A DNA stretch of 14,942 nt from Tetmemena sp. SeJ-2015 (taxonomy: Eukaryota; Ciliophora; Spirotrichea; Sporadotrichida; Oxytrichidae): assembly GCA_027382625.1 (NCBI GenBank), contig JAJKFJ010009065.1, positions 1 through 14,942 on the forward strand, in the 5' to 3' direction. Positions within the stretch are counted from its first letter, which is position 1; each line of letters opens with the position of its first letter. The translations under genes were made by a program, and so were the position numbers. The notes beneath the pieces are model-generated. The model was given only the letters and a program-made list of their open reading frames with translations. It was not told the DNA's origin and did no database searches. Of this stretch, positions 8,201 through 13,043 are shown piece by piece.

Positions 8201-8783
8201 CTAAAAAAATATCCAAAAAGGTAAATTTACAGATTTATTAAATCCCACAATTATAGGGAACATTCTATACTAACATGGTAATTATAGATGGATTTGGAGC
8301 TACTACTATAGTAAAAAGACTCAAAACAGTGGTTAATTACTGGAAAAGCTTGTTTCCAAGTCAGTAGTTAAAAATTGGGGCTGAACGGATAATAATGTTT
8401 TTGCTTTGAAATTAAAGTATCTTTTATGAAAATAGTGGGAAATAATTTTATTCTCATGATTTTTTTAAATCAAAATTTTGGAAAATGATTACAATAAAGG
8501 ATACGAATCTAATTATTAAATTAAATTTTGATTGAAATAATTGATTATGGTAACATATTAACAGCAGGTGCTGCTAAAAATAGTCCTTATGGAATGGGAT
8601 CTGGCTCCACTATTTAATTTTTTTACGAGAGGATACTTAGCGATAAAAGACTAGCGTGGAGTCTTGTATAATACAAAATAAACTTATAATTGTTAAAAAT
8701 ATAAATGATAACTTTAGGATTTAAATTTTTAAACTTTTTAATTTTAGTCACTTGTTCTTAATTTTAATTTGACTACTGTTTGA
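2046..8783 (+). CDS. Gene A: repeat-rich, beta-propeller-like protein split into 19 MDSs
   Basis: Removing 18 proposed IESs joins 19 segments into one frame of 681 codons from ATG 2046 to TGA 8781-8783, with TAA/TAG as Gln. The join sum being an exact multiple of three while every segment stays in its protein-like frame is the main support. The protein has repeated modules carrying S-[DN]-G followed by a hydrophobic strand and Gly, such as TSDGRTLITG in the first segment and YSNGVVIMAG near 4216-4245. Other modules show GNFWQL, GNWLPLD and KSDGSITSELV. A Thr/Ser/Pro-rich linker (TPSTTPLYTPTSETT) follows near 5088-5132. The composition suggests an extracellular or surface protein. The beta-propeller assignment is inference from motif rhythm. 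No signal peptide or membrane segment was seen, so the true start may lie further upstream. Confidence 0.75.
2299..2773 (+). other. IES A1, 475 bp, pointer AAAA
   Basis: Links GGT-TAA-AAA at 2289-2297 to AGA-ATT-ATG at 2773 in frame. The pointer is only four A residues, so the exact junction is weak. The IES contains a strong minus-strand coding island at 2640-2760. Confidence 0.35.
2640..2760 (-). CDS. Minus-strand coding island inside gene A IES A1 (partial)
   Basis: On the minus strand a long frame without TGA runs from about 2760 down towards 2395. Its first part is strongly protein-like: YYIHGYMDEIRKTVEVV and TIDERDKRMNDIILFKLHD. Charge pattern and codon choice are better than in any plus frame here. 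It most likely is an MDS of a minus-strand gene, possibly gene D, whose other segments also lie inside long gene A IESs. The more AT-rich part below about 2640 may be IES. The product is not recognised, and no pointer to another segment was found. Confidence 0.55.
2774..3141 (+). CDS. Gene A, MDSs 2-4 (residues about 85-189)
   Basis: Three segments, 2774-2851, 2883-2984 and 3008-3141. MDS 2 reads IMTSLEFTIEFVIKPPLG. MDS 3 continues ISVTTTYSYAAAYSGSTT in a different raw frame. MDS 4 returns to the first frame with LTSDGTQTKELSLD and MSTIVIRADNVTSELYV. Read straight through, the first frame gives an apparent ORF from 2761 to 3027, but that ORF crosses two IESs and its last part is not real protein. 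The MTSLEF start of this block matches MTSLSI in gene B. Confidence 0.75.
2852..2882 (+). other. IES A2, 31 bp, pointer TATAG
   Basis: TATAG at 2847-2851 and 2878-2882. Removal shifts the frame by one and joins GNLDWMNI to APTISIQAISV. Confidence 0.8.
2985..3007 (+). other. IES A3, 23 bp, pointer TTT (alternative 8 bp, ATTATT)
   Basis: TTT at 2982-2984 and 3005-3007 restores ILRIAQF to LTSDGTQ. An 8-bp excision between ATTATT copies at 2993 and 3001 also restores frame, so the boundary is ambiguous. Confidence 0.45.
3142..3390 (+). other. IES A4, 249 bp, pointer TTATT
   Basis: TTATT at 3137-3141 and 3386-3390, frame-neutral. It joins ELYVSTKII to INIQPSVTLG. The insert is very AT-rich with no coding signal. 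Confidence 0.55.
3391..4376 (+). CDS. Gene A, MDSs 5-12 (residues about 190-427)
   Basis: Eight short segments: 3391-3444, 3497-3541, 3570-3758, 3788-3838, 3868-3909, 3962-4015, 4066-4186 and 4220-4376. In order they read PSVTLGINQIWAGV, HGISSNPGYDILDC, GVGNFWQLVNFYADAS with KSDGSITSELVFPNN, MYYGSSSQQSVQTGSF, DSTSSNQIDIMVKT, DSFAYVDMQVQSGTGNWL, PLDKILMVEVDYSSG and SNGVVIMAGCISSYL with MDTLKIGDTSIM. This is the densest run of IESs in the window. Every join both preserves frame and links protein-like text. Apparent ORFs at 3712-3921 and 4189-4425 cross IESs. Confidence 0.8.
3445..3496 (+). other. IES A5, 52 bp, pointer GAGTT
   Basis: GAGTT at 3440-3444 and 3492-3496. Joins NQIWAGV to HGISSNPGY with the required frame change. 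Confidence 0.75.
3542..3569 (+). other. IES A6, 28 bp, pointer CATA
   Basis: CATA at 3538-3541 and 3566-3569. Joins GYDILDCI to VGVGNFWQL with the required frame change. Confidence 0.75.
3759..3787 (+). other. IES A7, 29 bp, pointer GCA (alternative 11 bp, TTAAA)
   Basis: GCA at 3756-3758 and 3785-3787 joins SNWHTA to MYYGSSSQQ. An 11-bp excision between TTAAA copies in the same stretch also restores frame. Confidence 0.55.
3839..3867 (+). other. IES A8, 29 bp, pointer TTTAT
   Basis: TTTAT at 3834-3838 and 3863-3867. Joins VQTGSFY to DSTSSNQID. Confidence 0.75.
3910..3961 (+). other. IES A9, 52 bp, pointer AACT
   Basis: AACT at 3906-3909 and 3958-3961. Joins IDIMVKT to DSFAYVDMQ and removes a TGA. 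Confidence 0.65.
4016..4065 (+). other. IES A10, 50 bp, pointer TGGCTT
   Basis: TGGCTT at 4010-4015 and 4060-4065. Joins SGTGNWL to PLDKILMVEVD. Confidence 0.85.
4187..4219 (+). other. IES A11, 33 bp, pointer TTACT
   Basis: TTACT at 4182-4186 and 4215-4219, frame-neutral. The join gives QYLDFYSNGVVIMAG, which aligns with QWVDVTSDGRTLITG of MDS 1 without gaps. Confidence 0.7.
4377..5064 (+). other. IES A12, 688 bp, pointer TGATTA
   Basis: TGATTA at 4371-4376 and 5059-5064. Joins TVATVADY to LPQTIGSLTPSTT. A weak minus-strand coding-like stretch lies inside at about 4590-4516 (NQKNEQPQLETFSQ, then TGA); plus frames are also open there. Confidence 0.8.
5065..6110 (+). CDS. Gene A, MDSs 13-15 (residues about 428-596)
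   Basis: Segments 5065-5218, 5226-5488 and 6021-6110. The first carries the Thr/Ser/Pro-rich linker and TMSFTLTSSLPYTLRD. The second reads NLDTFTSQYAELPLQVN and SVSVSDCTGKTYTITAVRG. The third reads FTASDRLTFSLDASFSLQ and ends PTGSKYVNFI. Sequence just past the third segment (6111-6122) continues in frame as VRGT, and those bases recur at 14688-14697. The right boundary of MDS 15 therefore has an alternative. Confidence 0.75.
5219..5225 (+). other. IES A13 or microduplication, 7 bp, pointer TAAT
   Basis: TAAT at 5215-5218 and 5222-5225. Removing 7 bases joins TLRDIYN to AHNQPFYCNLD. A germline micro-IES, a mutation or an assembly error would look the same. Confidence 0.5.
5489..6020 (+). other. 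IES A14, 532 bp, pointer ACTTAATT
   Basis: ACTTAATT at 5481-5488 and 6013-6020. Joins SFFNNKYTQ to FTASDRLTFS. Bases 5590-5790 are coding-like on both strands (minus: CRFALDSAFDVEKKIF), with direction unresolved. Confidence 0.8.
7075..8399 (-). CDS. Gene D: minus-strand gene interleaved with gene A (partial)
   Basis: Coding islands at about 8399-8083 and 7544-7075 read well only on the minus strand. The first gives VVAPNPSIITMLVQNVP and LTVPSFNPDGKYFFFLHPG, a beta-propeller-like strand pattern. A 24-bp excision (GATTTT at 8086 and 8110) removes a TGA, and an 8-base repeat (CTTTTAGA at 7537-7544 and 8075-8082) then joins GFTKSGLK to DMSFKHQVNF. The second island needs a one-base slip in an A run. 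It then reads MLYLLERYSELTSNN, a 22-bp IES (pointer CGT), LEGETKLCYILKFSR, a 43-bp IES (pointer TCT) and DVIIVKTANGLDYFF with HRSLIEFYLGG. The family is not recognised, and start and stop are not found. A plus frame is also open over 7080-7425 but lacks such joins. Confidence 0.55.
7217..7259 (-). other. Gene D IES, 43 bp, pointer TCT
   Basis: TCT at 7214-7216 and 7257-7259. On the minus strand removal joins LCYILKFSR to DVIIVKTANGLD. Confidence 0.5.
7384..7405 (-). other. Gene D IES, 22 bp, pointer CGT
   Basis: CGT at 7381-7383 and 7403-7405. On the minus strand removal joins YSELTSNN to ARKIQTKQSYC and skips a TGA. Confidence 0.5.
7545..8082 (-). other. Proposed gene D IES, 538 bp, pointer CTTTTAGA, containing a gene A MDS
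   Basis: CTTTTAGA (minus TCTAAAAG) at 7537-7544 and 8075-8082. It encloses gene A MDS 16 (7702-7792). Support is moderate because a downstream one-base slip is also needed. Confidence 0.4.
7702..8783 (+). CDS. Gene A, MDSs 16-19 (residues about 597-680, C-terminus)
   Basis: Segments 7702-7792, 8499-8516, 8549-8667 and 8756-8783. They read ACQESIYPHSFGFNIDVD and YMDLDDYNK, then the 18-base MDS GYESNY, then GNILTAGAAKNSPYGMGSGS and YERILSDKRLAWSL, then VLNFNLTTV and TGA. The 14-base pointer before the tiny MDS and the 32-bp IES after it are the clearest joins. The last join (CTTGT) is weaker. Without it, the frame stays open to a later TGA through DKDKEDKE-type sequence near 8835. Confidence 0.65.
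7793..8498 (+). other. IES A16, 706 bp, 14-bp pointer
   Basis: ATGATTACAATAAA occurs exactly at 7779-7792 and 8485-8498. Joins DLDDYNK to GYESNY in frame. The insert contains gene D coding sequence on the minus strand at about 8399-8083. Confidence 0.85.
8092..8115 (-). other. Gene D IES, 24 bp, pointer GATTTT
   Basis: GATTTT at 8086-8091 and 8110-8115. On the minus strand removal skips a TGA and extends HPGFTKS to GLK. Confidence 0.4.
8517..8548 (+). other. IES A17, 32 bp, pointer ATTAT
   Basis: ATTAT at 8512-8516 and 8544-8548. Removal bypasses an in-frame TGA and joins GYESNY to GNILTAGAAK. Confidence 0.75.
8668..8755 (+). other. IES A18, 88 bp, pointer CTTGT
   Basis: CTTGT at 8663-8667 and 8751-8755. 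The join gives RLAWSLVLNFNLTTV and TGA. Reading through instead is also open, so this is the least certain C-terminal join. Confidence 0.5.
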
Positions 8784-9770
8784 AATTAGCTCATTATGAA
8801 CAGCTTTCTTAAAAATTTCTCAAATTCTTGCAGGATAAAGATAAAGAAGATAAAGAAATCAAGACCCATTTATTTAAAAATTTTATATTGAATTAACTTG
8901 AATATAAATATAAAATTATGCAAACTTTTATTGATTAACAACAATTTTATAGCAATAAACTAATATCTTTTAATTTCCTTATTTTCAAAAATATTTTGTT
9001 TTAATTTGATTCGATTTATGTGGGTAGATTATGAAATTTTAATTTTGAAGCTTTTTATGCAGCTAAAGTATTTTTACTGGCAGATAATTATTTATTTATG
9101 AATAACCTTATATTAAAATTTTAAGAGATAATTTAATTTTTGCAATTAGAGTTTATATTTAAATAAAAGAAAAAAGTGTTAAAAAATTGATGAGCAGAGA
9201 CTTTTGGTCTTCTACTTCATAAATTATTTTTAAATAATTTCACTTTATCTTTAATGGAGATTGCAATCTCAAAAATTTAAATTTCTTAGAATTTTAAGCA
9301 ATAATCAAGAATTATTAAATTAATATTTTAATCTGAATTTTTTCAAATTTCATAATTTGATTCAACTTTAAATTATAAATAAATTCTAAATTCAAATAAA
9401 TTAATAGCAATAATTATTGTATTGGTCGAATATTATATCTCCCCCTTACGGTACATAAAAAAGAAAATTAAATAAGAAGTAAAATATTATTTATGGAATG
9501 AAGTTAAATTTGTTTAGGATTATAAAAAAAATGATATGGTGTATACAAAATAGATATATATTTTTCATTTTATAAAGTAAAATGAAGACTTTTTTCTCTC
9601 AGATTAAAAAAATGTTTTAGAAATTAAATCATATTCTTATTAACTTAAATAATGAGCTGTAGTATAAATAATTAATATTCATCATTAAACCACGTTTGTT
9701 TTTAATTTTGTTATAAATAGCTGAGAATTAAAAACTGAAATAATTAATTAAGTCAAATTACTTGCATAAA
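8784..9770. other. AT-rich spacer between genes A and C
   Basis: Very AT-rich. Apart from a short charged plus frame near 8820-8875 (LQDKDKEDKEIK), which could be read-through of gene A, no convincing coding island or RNA gene was seen. Confidence 0.5.
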
Positions 9771-9874
9771 AGTGCTTTTTAGCTAGCCTTGACTCCAAAG
9801 ATAGCTTTTAATATAACTCAAGATAAAAAATTTCTATTCGTCTTAAGTTATTAATGTTTAATTTGAATTTTAAC

Positions 9875-10792
9875 TGATTTTCGTGTTCCCATAGGTGATT
9901 ATACTAGATACTCAAGTGTCTATAATAACCCATTAGGTGCTGTTAAACATCAATTCATTACGTCGCAATTAGCTATCGCCTCCATTAAAATCATCCAATT
10001 TTTGAATTAATCACACTAGCACCCTCACAAGCAACCTGACTCTGACTAAGCTCAACCTCAAACAGAATCTATTACTGTTATATCGTTTTATAAGCAGAAA
10101 AAGGCTAATCCTAGAGAAGATATAATACAGAATAGATCAATGGTCTTGCCAAAAATACTATCTGCGCAGGATAATAAAATTAAGTAGTACCAACCCACTA
10201 ATTTTCCTTGAAATTTTTAACAACTGTGATTACTTCTTGAGCGCTCAACTATCAAAAAGAGAATATCGTTATTATAGGGTCTGTCAGCCATCTTAAAGGA
10301 ATCTTTTTCTTACAGCTTCAGAGCTAAAAATAATATACACACCAATAATTACTCTTTAATATTCATGGAAGGATTAATTATTAAACTTTATCGCCTCTAG
10401 GATTTAATCTCTTTCTTATAGAGAAATTGCTCGCTGGGCTAAGGGCTATTAAAACAGCTAATCCAATTTTAGTATCTCTTAACAGATCTGAGTTTTTAAT
10501 TTTTTAATGAAATACTTTAGCGGATTATAATAAATGAATAAAATTAATTGAGATCTGTGAGTGAATATATATAAATACGGTAGTATTGGAAATTGCAGAT
10601 ACATGAAGTAAATATCAACTTATGTTTATGGCTCTTGCCAACTAGCTGTTTAATATCTTGACACTAGCGTTCAATAAACCCATAATCATAATGTTAATAT
10701 TTATTCGTATTGATTTTTAATAGGATATATAAAAGCCTATAAGAACTTTATTAAGGAAAAAGAAAAAAGATATATTTCTTTCTCTTAGACAT
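9875..10792 (-). CDS. PEX16: Gene C: PEX16-like peroxisomal membrane protein, minus strand, IES-interrupted, 3' end open
   Basis: From ATG at 10792-10790 (MSKRKKY), five excisions give 235 in-frame codons down to 9875. Segments read FIERQCQDIKQLVGKSHK, IYIYSLTDLLRDTKIGL, NFSIRKRLNPRGDKDSF, MADRPYNNDILFLIVE, YYPAQIVFLARPLIYSVL and SQLRRNGLLQTLEYLVQSP. The RPL-I-Y stretch after a hydrophobic helix and the later LRR-x-x-L-L-x-x-x-Y-L-x-x-SP motif are spaced as in PEX16 peroxins, which act in peroxisomal membrane protein insertion. PEX16 usually has about 340-370 residues, so about 100 C-terminal residues would be missing. A possible last segment lies at about 9860-9775 (ILSYIKSYLWSQ). A plus-strand frame of about 108 codons overlaps here but is rejected because the minus joins are coherent. 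The family call rests on two motifs seen by eye. Confidence 0.5.
9936..9960 (-). other. Gene C IES, 25 bp, pointer CATTA
   Basis: CATTA at 9931-9935 and 9956-9960. On the minus strand removal joins DSQLRRN to GLLQTLEYLVQSP, which recreates the conserved PEX16-like spacing. Confidence 0.65.
9985..9997 (-). other. Gene C IES, 13 bp, pointer TCCA
   Basis: TCCA at 9981-9984 and 9994-9997. On the minus strand removal skips a TGA and joins GASVINSKIG to GDSQLRRN. Confidence 0.5.
10198..10222 (-). other. Gene C IES, about 25 bp, 2-bp pointer
   Basis: A frame change is needed between RSRSNHS and QFYYPAQIV. Only a 2-base repeat (CA at 10196 and 10221) with the right phase was found, so the position is approximate. 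Confidence 0.3.
10307..10389 (-). other. Gene C IES, 83 bp, pointer CTTT
   Basis: CTTT at 10303-10306 and 10386-10389. On the minus strand removal joins RLNPRGDK to DSFKMADRPY. Confidence 0.5.
10491..10557 (-). other. Gene C IES, 67 bp, pointer AGATCTG
   Basis: AGATCTG at 10484-10490 and 10551-10557. On the minus strand removal joins IYIYSLTDL to LRDTKIGLAVL in frame. Confidence 0.75.
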
Positions 10793-10799
10793 GACTTCT

Positions 10800-12360
10800 T
10801 TTTTAAGTTTTTTAAAGATTTTAAATTGCAAGAACTAAAGAGTTAATTAAATAAGACTCAAAAGCATGAATGTCTTGGTAAATAGATTTTACTGACTAAA
10901 TAAAGAATAAATATGTATATTATAAGATATTTTACATTAGTATAACTCTGTTTTAGTAATTAGTACTGCTAAGTGCTAATTACTAAAAATGATTATTAAT
11001 TCATTCCTAAAAATTTTATTATATACTATAGAGATTTAGCTTATTTGTATTTTACAATTCTTATTTTTCCAGATGAAGATTTAAAATATAGGAGAGGACT
11101 TAGATAAAAAATCAATGTTTATATGATTATATTCATGACATATATCTTTGAATTATATTGGAAAGAAAAATTTAACAAAATTTTTGAATTCTAATTGCTA
11201 AATTCTTATTTTTAATAATATATTTCAAATCTTCATAAGGTATAAATGAAATTATTATTTATTAACTTTAACATATTCTCAATATATAAATTTACAAAAA
11301 GAGGTTTAAATTCAGTTAGAGCACATTCTAACCTCAATATAAATCTAAATAATTTAAGATTAAGCATTTTATTTGCTTAAATTAATGCTTCAATAAAAAT
11401 AATTAAAAAAAATAAAACATTTTAAGCACAAGAAATTCTTTTAAAACATATTATAAACTAAATAAATTTCAACATTATATATAGGAATTACAAAAAAAAT
11501 AAGATTTAAAATATTTGAATTATGCTGATTATTCGCTAATTAATATTTAAAATTATTTAAAATAGCCTTTTAAAATTGCCATATTAAAGTTATTTTATTT
11601 GAAATTGATTGTGAAACTTGTGCATAAGAGTGGAGTTTTTGTGTGGGTAAAAAAGGTACCAAGTGATCAAACAAAACCAAGTTTAAATTATATAAAAACA
11701 TTTTATTAATTGAACATTAATATTTAATTGGAGTTTATAGAATATTTTCGATAGAAGCGGTATTATATTTTAAATAATTTTAATTCTAATGAAAAATTGA
11801 AATGATAGATAATTCTTAGCATATAGTATATCACTGGATTATATAGATTAAATAAATCATAAATTAAATATAAGATTAAGTTTGAACTAAATATTCACTA
11901 TAGAAGCCCTTTCAAATAACCAAGTTTAAAAAAAAAGATGAATTTAATTATATATCCTCACTTAAATAAAAAAGATTGAATATGTTAAACCTTTCTTAAA
12001 CCATATAAAATGCAATCTTTGATAGTAACTGTTGAGGATAAGTAAATAAATAGAGACTTTTAATTATATTAAAAGTAAAATTAAAAAAATACAAAATACT
12101 TTTTCCTTTTGATTTTCTTTCCTAGTAGTTATCTAATGACTTTAAGTTAAAGGAGAGGTGACATTAAAATCAAGACTCTATCTAAATTAACATCCTTAAA
12201 ATAAAGATTCATAAACTTAGCAATTTTTTTATGAATACGATAATTTTCTTTATTTTATTAGCTTTTTTTAATCTTATGATAACTAACACTTTGGTAATAA
12301 AAGATAAAATAAGATAAATAGCAAAATTATAAAAATAAAATTTTGAATCTAAAGAGATAT
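10800..12360. other. Long AT-rich stretch
   Basis: No convincing gene. A short plus frame near 11610-11690 (VKLVHKSGVFVWVKKVP) is slightly richer in G but isolated and unsupported by pointers. No transposon termini, tRNA or rRNA were recognised. Confidence 0.5.
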
Positions 12361-12367
12361 AAATAAA

Positions 12368-12450
12368 CTTGCCAAGAATTTACCAAATTTTCACAAGTTT
12401 TTACTGTAATGCAAGCAACTTAATCTGGGTACTTTTCTATGTCTGCATTA
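12368..12450 (-). CDS. Short coding-like island, minus strand (partial)
   Basis: The minus strand reads NADIEKYPDQVACITVK then TCENLVNSWQV, with TAA as Gln, in an otherwise AT-rich region. Other frames are open too (plus: FTVMQATQSGYFSMSAL), so strand is a judgement from composition. It could be an upstream MDS of gene C on the same strand, but no pointer match was found. The product is not recognised. Confidence 0.3.
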
Positions 12451-12459
12451 TAATTTTTA

Positions 12460-13040
12460 TCTGATATCTTAAAATTATTGAATTTTTCAAGTTTTATAAT
12501 CAATTTTTAAATCCTAATAAATAGTTATGATATCATTGTTACATAAATAAACATAATTGATTAATATAATTTCTGCTTGATTCTCAGTTAAAGGATTTAA
12601 ATCTTTTTAATTTGACTTTTCTAAATTTATAGCAAGAAGACAATATATAAAAACATCAGACTTTAAATTTTTAGACTAGATTCTTTAAACTCTAAGCTTC
12701 TCTATTTTATATTGTAATTTTTTATAATTAAAGCAGATTATAAAATCCCTAATTTTACAATTAAGTAATTATCTGTATCACAAAAGCATTTTTAATTTGA
12801 AAGTCCGAGAACATTTCATATAGATTTTGATAATTTTCTAATGTGTTTAAATTATGATTTAATTTGAAGAGATAAAAAGTTTTAAATTGCAGAAAAATTT
12901 ATGAGAAAAATTTTAATTAAATCAAAATTTGAGGAAAAAAAAATTTTGTTGTGAATCTTTATATTCTGAAGGTTTCTCTTTTTCTAGCTTTTAATTTATG
13001 TCTTTAAAAATATTATATCCTCATTATATTTGAAATGTAT
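12460..13040. other. AT-rich stretch upstream of gene B
   Basis: No coding island, RNA gene or promoter motif could be supported. Any N-terminal MDS of gene B is not visible here. Confidence 0.5.
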
Positions 13041-13043
13041 TGA

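Noticed and set aside
2847..8548. Paramecium-type TA-bounded IESs
   Set aside because: The flanking repeats vary in sequence and are mostly 3-14 bases long, and several (TGGCTT, GAGTT, GCA, AACT) contain no TA. This fits spirotrich pointers instead.
9893..10214. Plus-strand Gln/Pro-rich protein tail
   Set aside because: The minus strand carries a chain of pointer-joined segments with PEX16-like motifs through the same region, so the plus frame is treated as a shadow.
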